Source: Saltatorellus ferox
GTDB taxonomy: Bacteria > Planctomycetota > UBA1135 > GCA-002686595
Assembly: GCA_007751475.1 (NCBI GenBank)
Contig: CP036434.1
Location: 4,097,524 to 4,161,523 of the forward strand
Reading direction: 5' to 3'
DNA: 64,000 bases
This document shows, one piece after another, positions 26,950-36,436 of the stretch. A model generated the notes under the pieces. It was not told the DNA's origin. It saw nothing but the letters and a program-made list of their open reading frames with translations, and did no database searches. Made by a program: the position numbers and the translations under genes. Numbering within the stretch: position 1 is the first letter of the stretch; the number at the start of each line of letters is the position of its first letter.

Positions 26950-28607
26950 GACTTCGAAGGAGCGGCCTCGGACGAACCGATACGCCGACGACCGCTTCCG
27001 CGCGATCGGAGGATCCAGACGATCAGACCCAGCAGAAAGGTCACACCGGGCAAGTAGAAGACCGCGACGCGGGACGCCGTGACGAACGCGTCGTTGTCGG
27101 CCGAGCGAGGCAGGAATCGGAGGTCGGGGTCGCGCGGGGGCACGACGATACGATGCTCCTGATCGGTCACCCAGCTGAAGAGAGCGCGGGCGAAGCCAGC
27201 GTCACGGTTCAGCTGCCGATCCAGGTTCGTGAGAGACATCTCGGAGCCGAGCGCCACGATGCGAGTCTCCAGCTCGGCGTCCAGCCCACTCACGCTGGGA
27301 GCGTCCTCGCCGGGGGGCATCTGAACGGTCGCAGCCAGCGGGAATCGTCCGAACGATCCGTCGACCTCGGCGTCGAAGACCATGTCGACGGGCACGGAGT
27401 CGAGCCAGCTCTGGGGCTGGGACTGGAGCAGGTGCTGGGCGACGCCAGCCCTGGGCTGCTGCACGATCCGGACCTGATGCGAGAAGGAAACGACGAGGCC
27501 ACGCCCGGCCGAGACATAGGGCTTGAGGATCGGGTGCGTCGTCAGAAGGCTCGGGGGCAGCTGGTGGATTTCGCACTGCTGCACGCCCTGGAGGACGCGC
27601 CCCGTCTGCGCGTCCACGTAGGGGTGCACGACCCGTCCCTCGCTGACGTCCAGACCGAAGTGCGTGAAGAGATCCGGCATATCGGAGGCACGCAGAAGGA
27701 GCGGATCGACCGGCGGTGCGAGCACGAGCCGTCCGCCGCGCTCCGCGTACTGAACGATGGCCGCATACATATCCTCGGGCCACGGCGACCGCGGACCGAT
27801 GGCCACGAGCACCTCGCAGTCCTCCGGCAGCGGCCCGTCCTCGGCCATGTTCCATTTATGCGCGACGATCCCGTCCTGCTTCAGCTCCTCGACGAGCAGG
27901 CCGAGTCCCTCGCTCCCGTCGACGTCGAAGGGATCGTTCTCGCCGTACCCGGTGGTGAAGTAGGCGTGCAGCTCCTGTCGGCGCGTGACGTCGAGGATCG
28001 CTTCGGCGATCGACTCCTCCGCGTTGAACGAAACGATGCGCGGGTTGACGGGCCGATCCCCCTCCATGCGGAAGGGCTGAAACTGCGCGAGAGCGCCATC
28101 CAGCGGCAGGAACTCCCGACGCTCACCCCGACTGACGATCAAGCCGTTCTCGAAGCCCTGCAGCCGCAGCTCGCGCTGCCTCTGCTGCCAGCCGATCAGG
28201 TCTGTCGTGTCGACACGCTTGACGTCGACCTGGCCACCCGACTCGGTGGCGATCATGCCAAGGAGCTTCTCCGTACGGTACATGACCTCGGCATCGAGCT
28301 CCGCGCGCCTGCCGCCTTCAGGGCGCCAGAGGACCTCGATGAGCACCTCGTCCTCCATGCGTTCGAGCAGCCCGAGCGTGGCCGTGGCGAGCGTGTTCTT
28401 GGCCGTCGACGTCAGGTCGAAGCGCTGCCGGATCCCCGGCCGCCCCACGAGCCAGTTGAGCAGCACGACCGCTGCGACAGCGAGGAAGACCGTAAGAGTG
28501 AGCTGCAGCGCCGTTCCGAGCCGCGAGAGGCGGCCGACCGAGCCGACGCGCCTCGGGCGAGTCGTCGGAGCGGTGCCCTTTGCTTCGTTGGGATCCTCTC
28601 CGCTCAT
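26946..28607 (-). CDS. GldG-like ABC transporter auxiliary component
   Basis: A 553-residue protein with an N-terminal membrane helix (LQLTLTVFLAVAAVVLLNWL), a large external domain and a C-terminal helix (VAVFYLPGVTFLLGLIVWIL). The segments RFDLTSTAKNTLA, YFTTGYGENDPFD and EDCEVLVAIGPRSPWPEDMYAAI are typical of the GldG/IFT52-like family linked to gliding-type ABC transporters. The start is ATG 28607, overlapping the permease stop by ATGA; the longer open frame upstream is a shadow. With its two upstream neighbours it makes a GldA-GldF-GldG-like complex. Outside Bacteroidota such complexes are not tied to gliding, and the substrate here is unknown. Confidence 0.87.
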   Translation of the reverse strand: MSGEDPNEAKGTAPTTRPRRVGSVGRLSRLGTALQLTLTVFLAVAAVVLLNWLVGRPGIRQRFDLTSTAKNTLATATLGLLERMEDEVLIEVLWRPEGGRRAELDAEVMYRTEKLLGMIATESGGQVDVKRVDTTDLIGWQQRQRELRLQGFENGLIVSRGERREFLPLDGALAQFQPFRMEGDRPVNPRIVSFNAEESIAEAILDVTRRQELHAYFTTGYGENDPFDVDGSEGLGLLVEELKQDGIVAHKWNMAEDGPLPEDCEVLVAIGPRSPWPEDMYAAIVQYAERGGRLVLAPPVDPLLLRASDMPDLFTHFGLDVSEGRVVHPYVDAQTGRVLQGVQQCEIHQLPPSLLTTHPILKPYVSAGRGLVVSFSHQVRIVQQPRAGVAQHLLQSQPQSWLDSVPVDMVFDAEVDGSFGRFPLAATVQMPPGEDAPSVSGLDAELETRIVALGSEMSLTNLDRQLNRDAGFARALFSWVTDQEHRIVVPPRDPDLRFLPRSADNDAFVTASRVAVFYLPGVTFLLGLIVWILRSRGSGRRRIGSSEAAPSKS

Positions 28608-29388
28608 CCTCGCCACCTCCGGGCCTCGAGGGAACGCGCCGTCAAGAAGAGAAAGAGCCCGGTCCAGGCGAAGAAGAAGATCACCTCGGCCGAGTCGATC
28701 ACACCGACCTGGAACGAACGCTGGAAGTGACCGATCGCGTCCATGCTGCCGACCACCGTTTCCGCCCGCTCCGAGAGCGCCTTCAGCTCCGCTCCCGTCT
28801 CTGCGAAGTATGGAAGCACGTTCGAGAGTGCCAGCAGAGCCAGCCAGGGGAGGGTCAGCCAGAGCACGCACGCCACCATGCTCAGGAACGCCGCGAGCAG
28901 GGGCGTCGCCGTGAAGGTGGACGCCAGCATACCGATGGAGACGAAGAGGCCCGAGACGAGCAGCGTGCCGACCCAGGTGCCGATGATCGCGGGCCAGTCA
29001 GGCGAACCGCCCACGTAGTCGAGCGCGCCGGCGTAGACGAGCGCCGAGGTCCATACGAGGCCCAGGAAGAGGGTCGCCGCGAGGAACTTGCCGACGACCA
29101 CCGCCAGGTCACCCACGGGCGCGGTGAGCAGGTACTCCAGCGTGCCGTTGCGCGACTCCTCTGCGATCAAGCGCATCGACAGCAGCGCGGGCAGGAACAC
29201 CATCCAGACCCAGAAGCTGCCTTCCGACATGGAGGCGTTCAGCGTCGCGGTGATGTTCCCTCCCGAACGGACGAGGTAGGAGTTGAAGAGCAGGCCGTTG
29301 AGCAGAAGGACGACGAGCAGGACGATCCAGGTGAACGGAGCCATGAAGAGCCCCGTCAGCTCGCGTCGGGCCACGACGAGGGCACCGG

Positions 29389-29392
<4 letters not shown>
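28604..29392 (-). CDS. ABC-2 type transporter permease (GldF-like)
   Basis: A 262-residue integral membrane protein with six predicted helices. The N terminus VARRELTGLFMAPFTWIVLLV and the segment FLPALLSMRLIAEESRNGTLEYLLTAPV are diagnostic of ABC-2 permeases of the GldF/NosY type. The start is GTG 29392, overlapping the ATPase stop (GTGA); the frame is open to 29734 but upstream it reads as a shadow of the ATPase gene. It ends in ATGA overlap with the GldG-like gene. It forms the membrane channel of the transporter with the ATPase upstream. Confidence 0.9.
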
Positions 29393-30633
<1,241 letters not shown>

Positions 30634-31062
30634 GAAAGTGGTGACGGGATCCGAAGCAAGGCTCCGGTAAAAGAGCCATGTAGAAGAGCCCGGAGGAAGA
30701 GCTCGGCGGGAGCAGGGTGAGGGCGCGACCCTCTCCTTCAGGATGCGGCGGCGTACTTTCGGATAGGAAGACTAGTGTGAGCCAGCTCGATTACAAACCG
30801 TATGCCAGCCTGAAGTTTCTCCCCTGATTCCACCGTGGCTCGCCCCGTGGCACCGCCCCGTGGCACCGGGCCGTCGCACCGGGCCGCCGGACCTGCCCCT
30901 TGGCGACCGCTGCCCCGAACGGTGCGGCCCCGCCCACCTGCACGTTCGAAGAGCACCGAAGGATATCGATCGGACCGTCCACGCCCTGGGTCTCCTTCCA
31001 TGCATCGCCGAGGCGGCTGATAGGGGAAGACCACCCCTAAGCGTCGCGGCGAGCGCATGAGG
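30634..31062. other. 429-bp intergenic region without a gene
   Basis: It lies between two minus-strand genes (the Ser/Thr kinase ends at 31063, the ABC ATPase begins at 30633). Short open frames on both strands look random. It holds a 13-bp tandem repeat (30842-30893) and a small hairpin, GAGGG-CGCGA-CCCTC (30719-30733), about 86 bases before the ATPase start. The promoter of the ABC operon should be here, but I see no convincing -35/-10 pair. Confidence 0.5.
30842..30893. repeat. 13-bp tandem repeat, four units
   Basis: Two identical copies of GCCCCGTGGCACC (30842-30854, 30855-30867) are followed by two decayed units, GGGCCGTCGCACC (30868-30880) and GGGCCGCCGGACC (30881-30893). It lies in non-coding sequence upstream of the ABC operon. 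Confidence 0.75.
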
Positions 31063-33585
31063 CTACTTGACGGCAGCGCTCGCCCTCGTGGGGCGAGAAA
31101 GCTCGAGATAGAGCTGCTCGAACCAGGCTCCCAGGAGCTTCAGCTCCCCTTCCTCCATGCAATCGGGCCAGGTCTCCCGCAGGACGTCCAGCCGAGAAAG
31201 GGACGTAGGGGATTCGAGTAACTCGCCCAGAAGGACCTTGCGCAGCTGCTCGACGTCCCCATCGAGAATAGCCTGCGCTCGCGACTCGATCCGCTGCCGG
31301 CCAGGGCGTTCCCCAGGAAGCTCGGCAACCGTCGCCATGGCCGCCGTGGCCGACGCGCGCGCGCGCTCCGGGTCCTTCTGAATGAACTGGATCGCCTCCT
31401 CCAGTTGGACCCAGCCCAGGGCCTGGATGGCATCCAATGGCGTCGCCCCCGTATCGGTCCAGGTTCCCTCTTCGATCGCCAGACGCGCCGCATCGAAGTT
31501 CCCCGCCCGGGCCTCGGCCTCGTACAGCGAGATCGAGAATTTGTGGAAACCAGGGCGAAACCGCAGGCCCTCGCGGGCGTGATGCGCTGCGAGTTCGTGA
31601 CGCCCGAGCTCGCTGGCTGCGCTCGCTGCATTGATGCGGAGCACCCATGCCGAGGGGCAGAGCTCGAGCCCCTTCTCGCAGAGCTCCAGCGCGTCGGGAT
31701 AACGGTTCTGGCGAAGTCGATGGGTACCCAGGAGCGAGTAGCTCGTGGCCGTCCGGTAACCGTCCGCTTCCTCCATGCGAATGATGCGAAGCGCCAGCGC
31801 CTCGGAGACCGCGTAGAGGGCGTCCTCGTCCACCGGTTCTTGCCGCAAGAGTGCGTTGATCTCGCTGAATCCGAACAGCGCCTGGAACTCCTGGGCATGA
31901 CGATTGCCCTCGAGATTCGCGGCCGCGAGAAGTGCCTCCGCCCCCTCCGACTGCCCCGCGCGCATGAGGTGGTAAGCCGCGACGTAGCGATCCTCGTCCG
32001 AGTCGGGATCAGGCAAGGAGGTCAGCTCGAGCTCCATATCTTCGCCCGCGGGCAGGCGCGTCGCGTCGGCGTAGAGCTGCGCCAGCGACTTCGAGTATTC
32101 GGTTCCTGCTGCGTCCGCAAGGGAGGCGAAGTCGCGGGCCGCACCGTCCCTGTCGCCGTGATCCCAGCGGAACGCACCGCGGAGCAGGTAGGCAGTGACC
32201 GGTCGATGCCGAGTCACCACGACACGATCTAGCGTCCGCTCGATCTCAGCTTGAAGCTCCGGATCTCTGACTCTCCGGTTGACCTTGGACACGACTCCGA
32301 GGTTCGGAGGCACTGCCGGGTAGGCGTCCGCGGCAGCGAAGCGCTCCGCCCGTGCGCTGGCCGCATGGCGCTGCCACAGGATCCCGCCCCAGATCAGTCC
32401 GAAGAGAAGCGCGGCGAGCGTCGCCCCTTGCACGAGCCTCGAACGGCGCGCTTGCCTCGCCAGGCGGGTGAAGGCGCTGGTCGGCCGCACGCTCACCGTT
32501 CGGTAGGCCAGGAACGCGCGCAGATCGTCCTCGAGTTCGTGCGCGGTCTGGTAGCGGGCCGAAGGTTGCCGCTCCAGACCGTGCTCGAGAATCGCCGCCG
32601 TGTCGCGCGGGAGTCCAGGCCGCAGGCGGCGCGCAGGAACGGGCTCCCGGGTCGCCACCGCAGCCATGACCTCCGTCGCGTTCCCCACGTAGGGCGGACT
32701 GGAGGTCAACATATGGTAGAGCGTCGCGCTCAGCCCGTAGACGTCGACGCTGCTCTGCGCCTTGACCTTGCCGAACGCGGCCTCCGGCGCCATGTAGGCG
32801 GGCGTGCCCACGGTGGATCCTCCCAGCGTGAGCGTCGCGTGGTCCGCGCGGACCGAGATCCCAAAGTCGAGGAGTACGGCGCGACCGTCGCGCCGGATCA
32901 TGACGTTCGAGGGTTTGACGTCGCGATGGAAGACCCCGGCCGCGTGCGCTGCGCCGAGTCCGCCCGCCAGGCTCGCCGCCCAGCGAACGCAAAGCCTCAG
33001 GAAGTCCTCTTCGCGGATGTCCCGGAGGCCGAAGTGCTCCGTGAGCCAGGCGGTCCCGTGACTCTCCTCGCCGAGCAGCGCGGCCCGCTCCAGGACATCC
33101 GCACAGGAGGCTCCGTCGATGTACTCCATCACGAGGATCGGGGAGCCCTCCTCGGTGACCCCGCGGTCGTAGATGCGAACGACCGCGTCGTGATCGATGC
33201 TGGCCAGCGCGGTGGCCTCGCGCTCGAAGCGCTGGAGCGCCTCGCCCCGCTCGAAGAGCCCCGTGCGCAGAACCTTGATCGCCACCTTCCGCCCGAGCTC
33301 CAGGTCGTCCGCTTCGTAGACGATCCCCATGGCGCCCGCCCCGATCCGGCGCGTGACACGATAGCGGTCGCTCAGAAGCCGGCCGACCGCGGAGACATCG
33401 TCGGGCTGCTGGCCGGCGAAGCCTGGCATGCGCCCTGCGACCCGAAGTCCAGCGAGCACCTCTTCCACGAGCTCCGGGTGCTCCGCCCGGACAGAATCGA
33501 TCGCGGCATCGCCTTCCCCCTCGGAGGCCGCCTCCAGGCATCGCGCGATCAACTCGGTGATCTTGGACTCGCGTTCTTCCTTCAA
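31063..33585 (-). CDS. Receptor-type Ser/Thr protein kinase with TPR-like external region
   Basis: An ~840-residue kinase. The Gly loop is RRIGAGAMGIVYEADD, the catalytic Lys is in KVAIKVL, the catalytic loop is HRDVKPSNVMI, then DFGISV and GTPAYMAPE, all intact. One membrane helix (GATLAALLFGLIWGGILW) lies near the middle, followed by ~400 residues of TPR-like helices (DALELCEKGLELCPSAWVLRINAASAASELG). The frame is open to an ATG at 33684, but that would overlap the divergent histidine kinase start at 33675. TTG 33585 (LKEERESKITELIARCLEAA) gives a family-like N terminus and is my choice, with moderate certainty. A short helical domain precedes the kinase domain, as in many planctomycete kinases. 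It is divergent from a two-component pair. Confidence 0.9.
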   Translation of the reverse strand: MKEERESKITELIARCLEAASEGEGDAAIDSVRAEHPELVEEVLAGLRVAGRMPGFAGQQPDDVSAVGRLLSDRYRVTRRIGAGAMGIVYEADDLELGRKVAIKVLRTGLFERGEALQRFEREATALASIDHDAVVRIYDRGVTEEGSPILVMEYIDGASCADVLERAALLGEESHGTAWLTEHFGLRDIREEDFLRLCVRWAASLAGGLGAAHAAGVFHRDVKPSNVMIRRDGRAVLLDFGISVRADHATLTLGGSTVGTPAYMAPEAAFGKVKAQSSVDVYGLSATLYHMLTSSPPYVGNATEVMAAVATREPVPARRLRPGLPRDTAAILEHGLERQPSARYQTAHELEDDLRAFLAYRTVSVRPTSAFTRLARQARRSRLVQGATLAALLFGLIWGGILWQRHAASARAERFAAADAYPAVPPNLGVVSKVNRRVRDPELQAEIERTLDRVVVTRHRPVTAYLLRGAFRWDHGDRDGAARDFASLADAAGTEYSKSLAQLYADATRLPAGEDMELELTSLPDPDSDEDRYVAAYHLMRAGQSEGAEALLAAANLEGNRHAQEFQALFGFSEINALLRQEPVDEDALYAVSEALALRIIRMEEADGYRTATSYSLLGTHRLRQNRYPDALELCEKGLELCPSAWVLRINAASAASELGRHELAAHHAREGLRFRPGFHKFSISLYEAEARAGNFDAARLAIEEGTWTDTGATPLDAIQALGWVQLEEAIQFIQKDPERARASATAAMATVAELPGERPGRQRIESRAQAILDGDVEQLRKVLLGELLESPTSLSRLDVLRETWPDCMEEGELKLLGAWFEQLYLELSRPTRASAAVK

Positions 33586-33674
33586 GGAATACGGAAGGTA
33601 GCGATTGGCGGTCGATCTCGCCAGGAGACAACTTCGTGACCGATGCCCGGTGACCGGCGCTACCTTGGTCCCTG

Positions 33675-35585
33675 ATGTCCGCACTCAGCTCCAATCCTTC
33701 GCTCGCACGACGGGCTCCGGCCGTGGTCCTCACCCTGGGCCTCTGCAGCGCCGCCGCCCTCGGGATCGCCAGCTTCACCGACTTCGGCGATCCCCGCGTC
33801 GAGGCGCGGGCCCAGGCGAGGCTCAGCGCGGACACCCAGGCCCGGGAGATCCAGGTCCGCTGGAGCGATCTCGCCCGTGCGGAGGGACCGCTGCCGGGAA
33901 CCCTCGAAACGTATCGGATCGAGGACGGGGAGGACCTCAGGGGCGTGCTGGACGAAGGCCTCTACGGGAGCGACGGACGCGCGGTGGACCCTGTACTGGC
34001 GGCGCTCGTGGCCTCGGGGAGGGCGTCGCTCCAGCGGAGGCAACCCGTCGAAGCACTCGGTGCGTTCGAGGACGCGCTGCGCCAGTCGAAGCCCGACGCG
34101 AGGGACAGGGAAAGCGCGCTCTTCGAAGCGGTTCGCGCGGCCGGCGTCGCCGGGAACGTGGACGCAGTGGGAGGCTACCGAACTCGGCTGCTGGAGTCAC
34201 CGAACGACGTCGTGGTGCGTGGAACCTCGGGCCGACTGCTGTCGATGCTGGTGGCTCCCGTGAACGCCGAGGTGGCCTTCACGCTGCTGACCGAAGGGGA
34301 GCACGTGCTCCCTGCGCCAGTGGATCTTGCGCGCGTGGAGAACGGCGAACTGAGGTTCGAACTCGACCCGTGGTGGAAAGCGATCCAAGGGGCGCTGAAG
34401 CAGAACGCGCCAGCGCTCGACTGGTCGAGTGCCTTCCAGGTAGATCGAAGAAGAGCGATCGCGCTGCAGCGGCTGATCGACGTCGTGCGCGACGACTGGA
34501 CCGGACACTGGACGCTCGTACAGAAAGAGGGAGCCCTGTTCGGTCTTCGGAGGTGGAACGAAGCCCTGGAGATGGCGTGCATCGACGAGGGGGCGCTGCT
34601 CGCGGAGCTCGGCCGCAACGCACACGGCGACCTGCCCATGCGCATCGCCGTCGAGCAGGCGCGAGGACTCGATCCGAAGCCGCTCCCCGGCAGCCCCTAC
34701 TCCGTCACCTGCGAGCCGATCGATCCGGAGGCCGCCGCACGCCCCCAGCTGCGCCGCATCCGCTGGATCCGCGCGGGCCTCGCGGGGCTCGGCGCGCTCG
34801 TGATGCTGGCGTCGATCTTCAGTGCGCGGGCGGCCGCTCGCGCCCGTCGGCTGGCCCGACTGCGCAGCACGTTCGTCGCGAGCGTGTCCCACGATCTGCG
34901 AACGCCGACCCAGGCGATCCTGCTGCTCGCCGAAGCCCTCGAGCAGAACCTCGTCGACACGGAGGGCGCGCGCGGCCGCTACCACACGCAGATCCGGCGC
35001 GAGGCCCAGCGGCTCCGCCGGCTCGTCGAGGACCTCCTGGACGGCGCGCGCATCGATCGCGGCGGCGGCGCGCGGATCGAGCGCAGGCTCGTGCGCACCG
35101 GCCCGTTCTTCGAAGAGCTCACGAGCGCCATGCACGACCGCGCCGCGTCCTCGAACGCCGAGCTGCGCGTGACCTTGGCCTCGATGCCCGAGACGATCCA
35201 TGTGGACCCGGATGGCGTCCATCGGGCGGTGTGGAACCTCTTCGAGAACGCGCTGGCCCACGGGAAGTCCCCCGAGAACGGCGCGAGGGCGGCCATCGAG
35301 GTTCGCATCGCCTGCGAGGGCGGCGTGCTCCGCTGCGAGGTGGCCGACGACGGCCCCGGCATCCCCGCGCGCCACGCGGAATCGGTGTTCGCGCCTTTCG
35401 AGAGACTCGTGGATCGCGCCGCCAAGGCGGGCATCGAGAAGGACACGGGTACGGGCCTCGGGCTCTCCATCGTGCGCGCGATCGCCGAGGGCCACGGCGG
35501 TGCCGCCAGGGTCGAGCCGAGCCCGCGCGGCGCGCGCTTGGTGGTCACGTTTCAGGCGGAAGAGAGCCATGGGGACGCCGCATGA
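33675..35585 (+). CDS. Sensor histidine kinase
   Basis: A 636-residue membrane histidine kinase. TM1 is near 14-33 (APAVVLTLGLCSAAALGIASF) and TM2 near 365-387 (RAGLAGLGALVMLASIFSA). Between them is a ~330-residue external sensor with TPR-like helical character and no named domain I recognise. The HisKA H-box is FVASVSHDLRTPTQAIL with His406. The N-box is WNLFENALAHG, G1 is DDGPGIP and G2 is GTGLGLSIVRAIAEGHGG. All residues needed for autophosphorylation are present. The stop overlaps the response regulator start by ATGA. The gene is divergent from a Ser/Thr kinase, with the two starts within about 90 bp, so they may share regulation. Confidence 0.93.
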   Translation: MSALSSNPSLARRAPAVVLTLGLCSAAALGIASFTDFGDPRVEARAQARLSADTQAREIQVRWSDLARAEGPLPGTLETYRIEDGEDLRGVLDEGLYGSDGRAVDPVLAALVASGRASLQRRQPVEALGAFEDALRQSKPDARDRESALFEAVRAAGVAGNVDAVGGYRTRLLESPNDVVVRGTSGRLLSMLVAPVNAEVAFTLLTEGEHVLPAPVDLARVENGELRFELDPWWKAIQGALKQNAPALDWSSAFQVDRRRAIALQRLIDVVRDDWTGHWTLVQKEGALFGLRRWNEALEMACIDEGALLAELGRNAHGDLPMRIAVEQARGLDPKPLPGSPYSVTCEPIDPEAAARPQLRRIRWIRAGLAGLGALVMLASIFSARAAARARRLARLRSTFVASVSHDLRTPTQAILLLAEALEQNLVDTEGARGRYHTQIRREAQRLRRLVEDLLDGARIDRGGGARIERRLVRTGPFFEELTSAMHDRAASSNAELRVTLASMPETIHVDPDGVHRAVWNLFENALAHGKSPENGARAAIEVRIACEGGVLRCEVADDGPGIPARHAESVFAPFERLVDRAAKAGIEKDTGTGLGLSIVRAIAEGHGGAARVEPSPRGARLVVTFQAEESHGDAA

Positions 35586-36313
35586 CCCGGGTGCTGGTGA
35601 TCGAGGACGAGCTTTCGATTCGCATGCCGCTCGTCGACGTGCTGCGGGCGCGCGGCTACGAAGTGCTGGAAGCAGGCGACGGTGAGCGCGGGCTGGCGCT
35701 CGCTCTGCGCGAGGACCCCGACGCGATCCTCCTGGACCTGATGCTCCCTGGGCGCGACGGCTTCAGCGTGCTGCGCGCGCTGCGCGAGGATCGGCTGACC
35801 GCGACGGTGCTGATCCTGTCGGCGCGCGGGTCGGAGATGGATCGAATCCAGGGCTTCGAGTACGGCGCCGACGACTACGTGGTCAAGCCGTTCTCCATCG
35901 CCGAGGTGCTCGCGCGCCTGAAGGCCGCGCTGGCCCGCAAGGGGGGCGCGACCCCTGGCATCGGCGAGGTCGAGGACGTACGCACCGCGTCGTTCGGCAA
36001 GGTCCACGTGGACTTCGAGGCGTACAGCCTCGTGAACGACGGAGTGCGCCACGGGCTCTCGCGCCGCGAGATGGATCTTTTGCGCTACTTCCTGAGGCAC
36101 GACGGCGAGACCCTGGAGCGCATACGCCTCATCGACGACGTCTGGGGGGTCCCCGACGACGACGAGAAGGCACCGACGCTGCGAACGGTGGACAACCACG
36201 TGCTGCGCCTGCGCAAGAAGATCGAGCTCGCTCCCGAGGACCCGCGGCATCTCCTGACGATCCACCGGGTGGGCTACCGCTTCCTGCGCCGCGGGCAGAC
36301 GGAGGCACCCTGA
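35582..36313 (+). CDS. OmpR/PhoB-family response regulator
   Basis: A 243-residue regulator. The receiver domain (1-120) has acidic residues in VLVIEDE, the phospho-acceptor Asp52 in ILLDLMLPG, Ser in LILSARG and Lys in DDYVVKPF. The C-terminal winged helix (~140-240) carries LSRREMDLLRYFLRHDGETLERIRL, RTVDNHVLRLRKKIE and the wing TIHRVGYRF, all typical of OmpR-type DNA binding. It overlaps the histidine kinase by 4 bp and is its cognate partner. No target sites can be deduced; the next gene (a secreted HEAT-like protein) begins 123 bp downstream and may be co-transcribed. Confidence 0.95.
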   Translation: MTRVLVIEDELSIRMPLVDVLRARGYEVLEAGDGERGLALALREDPDAILLDLMLPGRDGFSVLRALREDRLTATVLILSARGSEMDRIQGFEYGADDYVVKPFSIAEVLARLKAALARKGGATPGIGEVEDVRTASFGKVHVDFEAYSLVNDGVRHGLSRREMDLLRYFLRHDGETLERIRLIDDVWGVPDDDEKAPTLRTVDNHVLRLRKKIELAPEDPRHLLTIHRVGYRFLRRGQTEAP

Positions 36314-36317
36314 GACA

Positions 36318-36331
36318 GCTTGTTGACAAGC
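36318..36331. promoter_or_regulatory. Short inverted repeat after the response regulator gene
   Basis: GCTTGT-TG-ACAAGC is a perfect 6-bp dyad 5 bases after the stop. It includes TTGACA (36323-36328), a consensus -35 box, but no good -10 follows at 16-18 bp. A weak promoter, operator or hairpin are all possible. Confidence 0.25.
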
Positions 36332-36436
36332 GCGGACACCGAGGAGACAGGCCGCGCGCGGACGGCGCGTAGAACGGGTCCTGTGAAGCTCCCCCACCGC
36401 GGCGAGCGCCTCCTCACCCCCACGAACACAAACGCC

